Below, piece by piece: positions 24,375-31,240 of a stretch of 46,099 bases of DNA (the first letter of the stretch is position 1; the number at the start of each line of letters is the position of its first letter). The DNA is taken from NCBI GenBank assembly GCA_937949995.1, contig CALFEO010000035.1:1-46099 (forward strand), read 5' to 3'. The position numbers and the translations under genes were made by a program. This stretch comes from an uncultured bacterium. Lineage in GTDB: Bacteria > Patescibacteriota > Patescibacteriia > 2-12-FULL-60-25. The notes under the pieces are model-generated. The model saw only the letters and a program-made list of their open reading frames with translations. It had not been told where the DNA came from and made no database searches.

Positions 24375-26255
24375 TTAGATATTAGCTTTAAGCACAGCCT
24401 TAATCCTTCTAATGCCCGCTGAAACCGCTTCTTCTTTTTTGATTTTAAAACCACCCAAAGCTCCGGTTTTGGTTACGTGGGGGCCTCCGCAGATTTCTTT
24501 GGAAAAGAATCCTTTGGAGTTTTCCGGATCTTCGACAGTGTAAACTTTGACTTTGTTGCCGTATTTTTCGTCGAAAAGACCGATGGCACCGGCTGATTTG
24601 GCCTCGTCGACCGTCATTTCGCACATGGAGACGGGCAGATCTTTTTGGATGATCTCGTTGATTATCGCTTCAACCTCTTGCTTTTGCTCGTCGGTCATTT
24701 TTTCGGGATGTGTGAAATCGAAACGCAAGCGATCGGCTGTGATATTGGAGCCTCTTTGCGCCACATGCGGACCCAGGACTTGGCGCAAGGCTTGATGAAG
24801 CAGGTGTGTGGCCGTGTGCAATTTGGTGGTTTCTTCGGACTGATCTTGCAAACCGCCTTTAAAAACTCCGGCTGAAGCGGTGCGAGACAACTCTTGGTGT
24901 TTGGCGAATTCAGCATCAAAACCCATGCGATCCACTTTACCTCCCCTTTCGGCCATCAGTTCCTCTGTAAGCTCGATGGGAAAACCGTAAGTGCCGTAAA
25001 GCAAAAAAGCCTGTTCTCCGGATAGCGACTCGACACCGCCCGCCATGCGCTCGAACTCTTTTAAGCCTTTTTCCAATGTCAGAGCAAACTTTTCTTCTTC
25101 TTTGGAGGCTTCTTTGATAATTCTTTCAGCATTTTGGACGAGTTCGGGATAGGTGTTGCCGTAAATGTTGATGATTTCTTGGCAGATGGTGGCTGATATG
25201 GGCGAGTTGATACCGATGCGCTTGGCTTCGCGGGCGGCACGGCGCAACAGGCGTCTGACGATATAGCCTTGGCCGATGTTGGACGGCACAACGCCGTTTT
25301 GATCGCCAATGATGAAGGTGACGGCGCGCAGGTGATCTATGATTATGCGGAGTGAGCGATCGATGGCAGGGTCGATACCATATTTGATATCAAAAACCGC
25401 ATCAAAAGTTTGAAACATTTTAACAAAACTATCGGTTTCGTAGTTGGAACCGACTTGCTGCATAACCGCGGCCATGCGCTCCAACCCCATGCCGGTATCC
25501 ACGTTTTTTTGCGCGAGAGGAGCGTAAGAACCATCCTCCCGCTTGCCGTATTGCATGAAAACATTGTTCCAAATCTCGACAAAACGGCCACAATCGCAAT
25601 TTGGGTGACAAACCGGACCAAAAGCCGGGTTATGAGGTTTGCCGGTATCGTAAAAAATCTCGGTATCCGGACCGCAGGGGCCTGTTTGGCCGGCGGGACC
25701 CCACCAGTTTTTCTTTTTGGGATACGAGTAAATACGAGGGCCGGCAGAGCCTTGAGCGGGCTCATCTTTACCGGCTTCACCGGTTTCGGCTTGTATGCCA
25801 TGCACGGCGAATTGCGCCTGCCAGATATTGATTGACTCTTCATCGCGCGGAGCGTCGGAATCACCTTCAAAAACCGTAACACACAATTTGGTTGGCTCGA
25901 TACCGCAATATTCGGGTTTGGTTAAAAATTCATACGACCAGGCAATAGCTTCCTCCTTGAAATAATCCCCCAGAGACCAGTTGCCCAGCATTTCAAAAAA
26001 CGTGCCATGAGTGGCATCCCCAACTTCGTCGATATCATCGGTGCGCAGGCATTTTTGCGCGTCGGCCAAGCGGGTGCCCATGGGATGTTTTTCGCCCAAA
26101 AGATAAGGCACAAGGGGTTGCATTCCGGCTGTGGTAAAGAGAACGGTTGGATCGTTTTCGGGAATTAAAGAAGCCGATGGCAAAATCGCATGCCCGCGAT
26201 CTTTAAAAAAGTCGAGAAATAATTGGCGGATTTCGTCCGTGGATCTGTTATGCAT
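24375..26255 (-). CDS. alaS: Alanyl-tRNA synthetase, shortened (no C-Ala domain)
   Basis: A 626-residue enzyme that charges tRNA-Ala; typical bacterial AlaRS has about 870 residues. The aminoacylation and tRNA-recognition domains (1-about 450) are complete, e.g. ILPSASLIPENDPTVLFTTA-type motif 2 region and GMGLERMA. The editing domain keeps both zinc motifs, HTATH (H480, H484) and CGGPH (C589, H593). The chain ends about 30 residues later, so the C-terminal oligomerisation/tRNA-elbow domain (C-Ala, DHHA1) is missing. Its promoter places the transcript start 1-3 nt before the ATG (leaderless). Confidence 0.96.
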   Translation of the reverse strand: MHNRSTDEIRQLFLDFFKDRGHAILPSASLIPENDPTVLFTTAGMQPLVPYLLGEKHPMGTRLADAQKCLRTDDIDEVGDATHGTFFEMLGNWSLGDYFKEEAIAWSYEFLTKPEYCGIEPTKLCVTVFEGDSDAPRDEESINIWQAQFAVHGIQAETGEAGKDEPAQGSAGPRIYSYPKKKNWWGPAGQTGPCGPDTEIFYDTGKPHNPAFGPVCHPNCDCGRFVEIWNNVFMQYGKREDGSYAPLAQKNVDTGMGLERMAAVMQQVGSNYETDSFVKMFQTFDAVFDIKYGIDPAIDRSLRIIIDHLRAVTFIIGDQNGVVPSNIGQGYIVRRLLRRAAREAKRIGINSPISATICQEIINIYGNTYPELVQNAERIIKEASKEEEKFALTLEKGLKEFERMAGGVESLSGEQAFLLYGTYGFPIELTEELMAERGGKVDRMGFDAEFAKHQELSRTASAGVFKGGLQDQSEETTKLHTATHLLHQALRQVLGPHVAQRGSNITADRLRFDFTHPEKMTDEQKQEVEAIINEIIQKDLPVSMCEMTVDEAKSAGAIGLFDEKYGNKVKVYTVEDPENSKGFFSKEICGGPHVTKTGALGGFKIKKEEAVSAGIRRIKAVLKANI

Positions 26256-26264
26256 AATGGAGAT

Positions 26265-26293
26265 AATCTACTACATCGTAGCTTAACAGACAA
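26265..26293 (-). promoter_or_regulatory. Probable leaderless promoter of alaS
   Basis: On the minus strand TTGTCT (26288-26293), 17 bp, TAGATT (26265-26270). The -10 box ends 9 nt before the alaS ATG, so the mRNA should start at or next to it. Confidence 0.6.
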
Positions 26294-26317
26294 GGAAATC
26301 GTATCAGACGCCTTACT

Positions 26318-26402
26318 GTCATAACGTCATAACGTCGTAACGTCGTAACGGGGGTTGGTTTGGTGGTACGTTAAGACGTTAAGACGTTACGACGTTAAGA
26401 CT
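26318..26402. repeat. R3 inverted repeat between alaS and the hairpin RNA
   Basis: CATAACGTCATAACGTCGTAACG units are mirrored by ACGTTAAGACGTTAAGACG units around GGGGGTTGGTTTGGTGG. On the plus strand it is followed by ACTTTTTCCTTT. Confidence 0.8.
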
Positions 26403-26435
26403 TTTTCCTTTATGACCCTTACCCTGCCATCAGTA

Positions 26436-26465
26436 TTGACAGTTTTTGGGTTTTTTGCTTAGATT
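26436..26465 (+). promoter_or_regulatory. Promoter of the hairpin-array RNA
   Basis: TTGACA (26436-26441), 18 bp, TAGATT (26460-26465). Predicted transcription start near 26472, before the first stem-loop. Confidence 0.65.
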
Positions 26466-26488
26466 AAGCATCGAACTTTTGGCAAACT

Positions 26489-26535
26489 AGCGGACTATCA
26501 CGCAGTTGATAACATCTTCGTGCATCGTGTCCGCT
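26489..26535 (+). repeat. Leading type D hairpin of the array
   Basis: Stem AGCGGAC/GTCCGCT (26489-26495 with 26529-26535), loop 33 nt with an inner hairpin TATCA ... TGATA. A linker hairpin GTCGC/GCGAC follows at 26544-26563. Confidence 0.75.
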
Positions 26536-26578
26536 CTTAAATCGTCGCCCACGCTGGAGCGACTCTACAGTTAGGAAA

Positions 26579-26838
26579 GGATGGACTTGAGTACTGCTGC
26601 AAAGATGCTAGCCTGCACTTGTCCATCCGCTAATTGCTTTGTAATTCAGGCGTGCCTGAATTACTGCAGAAGGAAAAGAAGGGACTTGCGATCACCTGTT
26701 TAACACTCATGTCGGGCTGTCCCTTCATTGGATATGGAAGACTGCTTGGCCCATGCTAATGGCTAAACGTATCGTGTCTTCCAATGGAAAAGCGGACTGG
26801 ACAGGAAATGTCACCAAACTATTTGTGAACTGTCTGCT
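26579..26838 (+). repeat. Array unit 1 (hairpins A, B, C, D)
   Basis: A: 26579-26586 with 26621-26628. Palindrome GTAATTCAGGC/GCCTGAATTAC at 26641-26664. B: 26678-26685 with 26719-26726. C: 26735-26742 with 26776-26783. D: 26791-26797 with 26832-26838 (one G-U). After it a linker hairpin CCCCCTT/AAGGGGG at 26853-26869. Confidence 0.8.
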
Positions 26839-26878
26839 GCTTTATCCCCCATCCCCCTTTTTAAGGGGGCACTTGAAA

Positions 26879-27158
26879 GGATGGACTTAAACCGTGGTGT
26901 CTTAAGACTTCCGACGACGCGTCCATTTACGATCAAGGAGAGCTGGCAAGCGAGTGTTGAAAGACTTTGTATCCCCTGCTCTCCGACTTAAAGAAGGGAC
27001 TCGAACTATGCTGCTTAGAGCTTTTGCCCGAGTGTCCCTTCGCTGGAAATGGAAGACTTCGAGATCGTTGTATCAAACTATTCACTTCGTGTCTTCCAAC
27101 TGAAAACGGCGGACTTATGGATATCGTGGCTCATTGTCTTTGATGTACTTGTCCGCCG
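26879..27158 (+). repeat. Array unit 2 (hairpins A, E, B, C, D)
   Basis: A: 26879-26886 with 26921-26928 (two G-U pairs). E: 26937-26943 with 26978-26984, in the place where units 1 and 3 have the GTAATTCAGGC palindrome. B: 26993-27000 with 27034-27041. C: 27050-27057 with 27091-27098. D: 27107-27114 with 27151-27158. Confidence 0.8.
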
Positions 27159-27165
27159 CCTGATA

Positions 27166-27427
27166 GGATGGACTAATCACCCACTGAAAGAATCTTCTTT
27201 TCAGGTGTCCGTCCGCTAATTAACTGTTGTAATTCAGGCATGCCTGAATTACTGCAGAGGAAAAGAAGGGACTTGTTGCAGCATGCGTAAAGCTAATTTC
27301 GTGCTGTCCCTTCGCTGGAAATGGAAGACTTTTGCCGAATTGTCAATGACTTGAATCATGGTGTCTTCCAACGGAAAACGGCGGACTCTCCACTCGATGC
27401 CACATGGCTAATCAGTGTGTGTCCGCC
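27166..27427 (+). repeat. Array unit 3 (hairpins A, B, C, D)
   Basis: A: 27166-27173 with 27207-27214 (one U-G). Palindrome at 27229-27252. B: 27265-27272 with 27306-27313. C: 27322-27329 with 27363-27370. D: 27380-27386 with 27421-27427. Start-to-start distance B to C is 57 nt in all three units. Confidence 0.8.
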
Positions 27428-27437
27428 ATCTCTTAAT

Positions 27438-27462
27438 CCTCGATGAAAGTCGAGGGTTTTTT
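27438..27462 (+). terminator. Terminator of the hairpin-array RNA
   Basis: CCTCGA, loop TGAAAG, TCGAGG, then G and six T. It works on the plus strand only; the minus strand has no T-run here. It touches the stop codon of the convergent gene. Confidence 0.85.
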
Positions 27463-28276
27463 AATTCACCTCCCCCACCGTATCTTTGGTGACGGTGTCG
27501 ATTAAATCGAGGGGGGTTTCGGCGTTGAGCTGGCCGCGTTTTTGCAGGACGCGGTAGATTAGCTCGGCTTGATTGGCGAAGACTTTGAGAACCGAGGGAT
27601 CAAAAATTTCTTCTTGATCTTCTTTGATTTTGGCAATTAAAAAAGCTTTATGATCACCCGAATGTCTGTCGGATGGGACAGCGACAAAACGGTGGCCGTC
27701 GGCTGTAAAAAAATGGTAGAGCTTGTTCTCATCGTGAATTTGCTTCAACTCTTTATTGGCAATGCGCAAGGTGGGAACATTTTTGCTTTTGGTCATGTCA
27801 TGGAAGACCTCGTGTTCGGTGCGTAATTTATCGAGCCGTATGACGCGCAATAAAGAAGGCGCGCCTCCCAAAGCACCCGAAGCGCTGCGAACCAAAGAAT
27901 CAAGCAAATCTTTGCTTAATTGATCTTGTTCGTAAATGGAAATACTGGTGTTATTGGTTAATTGCTTCAACACTTCCATCTGACGATTTAAGGAACCGAT
28001 GTATTGATAAGACGAAACCAATTCGCGGCGCGCTCTGTCGCAGGCATCCATTACGGCTATATGCTCCTTTTCCTTTTTTTCCATCATCCTTTCGTACAGC
28101 ATGAAGATGGAAATGCCGGCCAAACCGAATAAAAAGATCAAACCTTCTTCGATATGATGCTCTTGAAAACCCAAGTAACCGGATCCGATAAGAGAAGGTG
28201 AAAATACCGCTAAAACAAACAGTATAAGATATACTATTGAAATCCACTGAAATTTTTTAGATCTTTCTTCTTGCAT
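27461..28276 (-). CDS. Membrane protein with coiled coil and GAF-like domain
   Basis: A 271-residue protein with two N-terminal membrane segments (about residues 11-31 and 45-62), a helical linker (65-115, DRARRELVSSYQYIGSLNRQ) and a C-terminal soluble part (about 115-255) that has the size and secondary-structure pattern of a GAF domain. No kinase, cyclase or output motif follows. It may be a membrane-bound sensor or scaffold; no ligand can be named. It converges on the hairpin RNA, its stop codon lying in that terminator. Confidence 0.6.
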   Translation of the reverse strand: MQEERSKKFQWISIVYLILFVLAVFSPSLIGSGYLGFQEHHIEEGLIFLFGLAGISIFMLYERMMEKKEKEHIAVMDACDRARRELVSSYQYIGSLNRQMEVLKQLTNNTSISIYEQDQLSKDLLDSLVRSASGALGGAPSLLRVIRLDKLRTEHEVFHDMTKSKNVPTLRIANKELKQIHDENKLYHFFTADGHRFVAVPSDRHSGDHKAFLIAKIKEDQEEIFDPSVLKVFANQAELIYRVLQKRGQLNAETPLDLIDTVTKDTVGEVN

Positions 28277-28284
28277 ACTTAATT

Positions 28285-28563
28285 ACAGCTTCCAGCTACG
28301 AGCCACTAGCCACCAGCTGTCTGAACCTTGATTCACTTGATTCAGGGATTAACTTGACACTGTCGTTCGCCACGCTCGGTCGCGACCGACGTGGTTCGCG
28401 AACGACGTGTCTTGATTATTCCGAACCGGTGGAAAGTTCATCAAGTCTAAAGTTCATCAAGAGAAGCTTAAGTAACTCTTGATAAACTTTTTACTTTTAA
28501 CTTGATGAACTCACGCGGCAATCAAGGTTCAGACAATATACGTTAAAACGTTACGACCGCTCG
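28285..28563. repeat. Composite repeat block with a long GC-rich palindrome
   Basis: R4 (28285-28319), TGTCTGAACCTTGATTCA, then an imperfect 56-bp palindrome (28356-28411) built of GTCGTTCGC/GCGAACGAC and TCGGTCGCGACCGA, then R2 (28436-28512), CAATCAAGGTTCAGACAAT (28515-28533) and R3 traces. It fills the 300-bp gap downstream of mnmA. Confidence 0.8.
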
Positions 28564-28576
28564 TTGGTTGACTAGT

Positions 28577-29773
28577 TTAGCATGAATGATCGGTTCGGCG
28601 AATGATGCCTCCGCCGAGGCATTCTTGACCTTGATAAATAACGGCGGACTGGCCCGGAGCGGCCGCCGAGAGCGGTTTTTTAAATTTGATGTGGATAGTT
28701 TTTTTATCTTTGCCTGTTAATAACTCTGCAGAGAGAGGTTCTTGGCGGTATCTGGCTTGAATGTGGACTTTGAGAGGCATTTTTGGAGCTTGACCGGCTA
28801 TCCAGTGCAAATCGTCCAAGATCAGATCTTTGGAAAGCAATAAGGGATGTTTTTCGGAATCCACGACGATGAGTTGGTTTTTCTTGGTATCTTTAACGGC
28901 CGCAAACCATGGATGTTTATCGGCCACAGCGATGCGCTGGCGTTGGCCGATTGTGTAGTTGTGCAGACCTTGATGTTGGCCGATTATTTTGCCGTCTGCG
29001 GTGATGATATTGCCCGGCTTGTTTTTCAGTTTGTTAGACAGAAATTTGGAAAAATCGACCTTGCCGATAAAACAGATTCCTTGGCTGTCGGGCTTAGAAG
29101 CGACAGGCAGTTTGAATTTTTTTGCCAGAGACCTTATTTGAGATTTGGTATAACCGCCAACAGGCATGAGCGTGCGTCGTAAAATAGAACCCGGTACACG
29201 ATATAAAAAATAGCTTTGATCTTTTGCGGGGTCCACGCCACGGAACAACCGTCCAACGTCTAACGTCGAACGTCGAACGTCGGTGGAGGTGGTTTCGTTG
29301 AACTTTTGACATTCCTTCGCTGAAGCTTCGGAGCGCGGGCGTTCGACGTTTGACGTTGGACGTTGGACGTTTAATGTTGGACTTTTTGTGATAGCGTAAT
29401 GGCCGGTGGCGATGTAATCGAAGCCGAGTTCCATGGCTTTGTCGAAGAAAAGACCGAATTTGATGTATTGGTTGCAGAGAACGTCCGGATTGGGAGTCTC
29501 CCCTTTTGCGTAACCGCGATACAGCTCGTCCACAATTTGCCGGCGATATTGTTTTTCAAAATCAAAAGTCAGGAGCGGGATATCCAAAGCGGCGGCGACG
29601 CGGATCGCGTCACGGCGTTCGGCACGCCAGGCACACTCCCCGCTCATGGGATCTTTGGTATCGGACCAGTTTTTGATGAAACCGCCTACGACTTCATATC
29701 CTTGTTGCAACAACAAAGCCGCGGCGACAGATGAGTCGACGCCTCCGCTTAAAGCAACGAGGACTTTTTGCAT
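28577..29773 (-). CDS. mnmA: tRNA 2-thiouridylase MnmA with in-frame repeat insert
   Basis: A 398-residue enzyme that thiolates U34 of tRNA for Lys, Glu and Gln. SGGVDSS (9-15) is the pyrophosphatase loop. C100 (PNPDVLC) and C234 (DSQGICFIG) are the two catalytic cysteines; GVDPAKDQSYFLY and QGLHNYTIGQR are family motifs. Residues about 129-177, between ATGHYA and GVDPAKDQ, are extra: they encode the R8 repeat (NVQRPTSNVERPRSEASAKE...). Since all catalytic residues are intact on both sides, the enzyme probably tolerates this 49-residue loop. It stands alone between repeat blocks. Confidence 0.95.
   Translation of the reverse strand: MQKVLVALSGGVDSSVAAALLLQQGYEVVGGFIKNWSDTKDPMSGECAWRAERRDAIRVAAALDIPLLTFDFEKQYRRQIVDELYRGYAKGETPNPDVLCNQYIKFGLFFDKAMELGFDYIATGHYAITKSPTLNVQRPTSNVERPRSEASAKECQKFNETTSTDVRRSTLDVGRLFRGVDPAKDQSYFLYRVPGSILRRTLMPVGGYTKSQIRSLAKKFKLPVASKPDSQGICFIGKVDFSKFLSNKLKNKPGNIITADGKIIGQHQGLHNYTIGQRQRIAVADKHPWFAAVKDTKKNQLIVVDSEKHPLLLSKDLILDDLHWIAGQAPKMPLKVHIQARYRQEPLSAELLTGKDKKTIHIKFKKPLSAAAPGQSAVIYQGQECLGGGIIRRTDHSC
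29243..29389 (-). repeat. In-frame repeat insert inside mnmA (R8)
   Basis: Arms of ACGTCGAACGTC and GACGTTGGACGTT units around the core CCTTCGCTGAAGCTTCGGAG. About 147 bp, no stop in the coding frame. Its core and orientation match the insert at 3602-3711; both read SEASAKEC. Confidence 0.92.
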
Positions 29774-30045
29774 ATTGTCTGAACCTTGATCAACTTATTG
29801 TCTGAACCTTGATTTCCGCTCGGATTCCCGCTCATATTAACTTGATTACTATAGGAATGCTCCCATTATACATAAAAGTTCAACGGCTTTGTCATTTCTG
29901 CTCCTTAGGCGCATCGGATGTGAGAAATCTCCGCTCGTAAAACTCAAGCTGATAATAACAGTGGAGATTTCTCACATCCGATTCGAAATGACGAACCTTA
30001 GTTGATTTGGCTAGTGGCTAGTAGCTGGAAGCTGGTAGCTGGAGG
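29774..30045. repeat. Repeat block: TGTCTGAACCTTGAT, R9, R4
   Basis: Two tandem TTGTCTGAACCTTGAT copies (29778-29815) lie just upstream of mnmA. R9 follows as an inverted pair (GGATGTGAGAAATCTCC and GGAGATTTCTCACATCC, 29886-30000), then R4 (30001-30049), which reaches the last codons of rlmN. Confidence 0.8.
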
Positions 30046-31062
30046 CTAGCGGCTTTTTTTGGTTGCGAGTTGTCCGCAGGCGCCGTTGATATCTTCGCCA
30101 TAGGAGATGCGGTGGGTAACGGAGATGCCGTGGCGTTTGAGATAATCTTGAAAAGCACGGCGTTCCGTTTCGCCGGTAGCCTTGTAAACACCGGTATCGT
30201 GATATTTTATCAAATTGACATGCGAAAGACGTTTGAATGGCTCGAGCAACTCTGTCAGCTTTTTGGCGTGTTCGAGGCTGTCGTTTACACCGCGAAGCAT
30301 GACATACTCGAACATTACCTTGCGATTGGTGGCTTGCATGTAATCTTCCAAAGTTTTCATCAGTTGTTTTAGACTGTAAGCAATGGCGACCGGCATAAGC
30401 TCTTCGCGTAATGTTTGCGTGGGCGCATGTAATGAGATGGCGAGATTAACTTGCGGAGCTTCTTCGATCATGCGCAAAATGCCGGGAACGATTCCGCAAG
30501 TGGAGATGGAAATATGGCGAGCGCCCAAACCGAAAAGATTGGGATCAGTGAGAATGTCGATCGACTCGAAAACCGCATCCGTATTGTGAAACGGTTCGCC
30601 CATGCCCATGAAAACAATGTTGGTGACTTTGGCATCTTTGGTTTTGAGATAACGCGCGGCGTGAATGACCTGATCCACAATTTCCTCGGACCTGAGATTG
30701 CGTGTGTAGCCCATTTTACCGGTCGCGCAAAAAGAACAGCCCATGGCGCAGCCTATTTGCGATGAAACACATACCGTATTACGGCCGTCTTCGTGACGCA
30801 TGATAACCGCTTCGATGTAATGTTTATCTTTAGTGCGAAGCAGCATTTTGGCGCTCTCCGGCTTGCTTGTTTCTACAATTTTCTCTAGCGATAAAGGAGA
30901 CCAATCCAATTCCCGGCAAGACTCGCGCAAAGCCGCGGGCCAGGTGGAGATATTATCCCAAGAATCATTGTATTCTTGATAATAAGCGCGCAAAGCCTGC
31001 TCAAGACGGTACTTGGGCTGATTTTGATCCTTGAGAAAAGTTGATAATTCAATGGGATTCAT
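30046..31062 (-). CDS. rlmN: 23S rRNA (A2503-C2)/tRNA A37 methyltransferase RlmN
   Basis: A 338-residue radical SAM enzyme. The cluster motif is C105-x3-C109-x2-C112 (GCAMGCSFC). The methyl-carrying and resolving cysteines are C98 (seven residues before the cluster) and C329 near the C-terminus (NGACGQL), matching C118 and C355 of E. coli. Further motifs: VFMGMGEPFHN, ISLHAPTQTLRE and HVNLIKYH. Length is slightly below average. The last codons overlap an R4 repeat. Probably monocistronic. Confidence 0.97.
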   Translation of the reverse strand: MNPIELSTFLKDQNQPKYRLEQALRAYYQEYNDSWDNISTWPAALRESCRELDWSPLSLEKIVETSKPESAKMLLRTKDKHYIEAVIMRHEDGRNTVCVSSQIGCAMGCSFCATGKMGYTRNLRSEEIVDQVIHAARYLKTKDAKVTNIVFMGMGEPFHNTDAVFESIDILTDPNLFGLGARHISISTCGIVPGILRMIEEAPQVNLAISLHAPTQTLREELMPVAIAYSLKQLMKTLEDYMQATNRKVMFEYVMLRGVNDSLEHAKKLTELLEPFKRLSHVNLIKYHDTGVYKATGETERRAFQDYLKRHGISVTHRISYGEDINGACGQLATKKSR

Positions 31063-31084
31063 ATGACTGCTTGTTTGCGGATAC

Positions 31085-31240
31085 TACACTAAAATGAAGA
31101 CTTTATCAAGACTAAGTAACAAGTTCATCAAGACTAAAGTTTATCAAGAGCAACCTATGCTTCTCTTGATGAACTTGTTACTTTTAACTTGATAAACTCT
31201 TAAGTTACTCTTGATGAACTTTAAGCTTGATAAACTTTTA
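31085..31240. repeat. R2 inverted repeat block
   Basis: AGTAACAAGTTCATCAAGAC units are mirrored by CTCTTGATGAACTTGTTAC and CTTGATAAAC units. It fills the gap between the carboxypeptidase and rlmN. Confidence 0.8.

Larger units (their letters stand above)
26472..27462 (+). ncRNA. Large ornate non-coding RNA: ordered array of 14 constant-loop hairpins
   Basis: This 1 kb stretch has no open frame above about 60 codons on either strand. It has a promoter at 26436 and a terminator at 27438. It contains 14 stem-loops with 6-8 bp stems; all but one stem end in GAC/GTC. Loop lengths are 33, 34, 33, 33, 34, 34, 34, 33, 33, 36, 33, 33, 33 and 34 nt, yet loop sequences are unrelated. All loops begin with T and 13 end with T. 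Stem types are A (GGATGGAC), B (GAAGGGAC), C (TGGAAGAC), D (GCGGAC, often CGGCGGAC) and E (GGAGAGC). The order is D, then ABCD, then AEBCD, then ABCD. G-U pairs replace Watson-Crick pairs in three stems. Many loops hold a small inner hairpin. I know no RNA family with this layout; it resembles giant ornate RNAs only in complexity. Confidence 0.75.

Noticed and set aside
26472..27462. CRISPR array
   Set aside because: The conserved parts are inverted stem halves of four different types, not one direct repeat, and no cas gene lies in the window.
26472..27462. Integron attC cassette array
   Set aside because: No integrase, no cassettes with open frames, and the core sites RYYYAAC/GTTRRRY are not seen at the hairpin bases.
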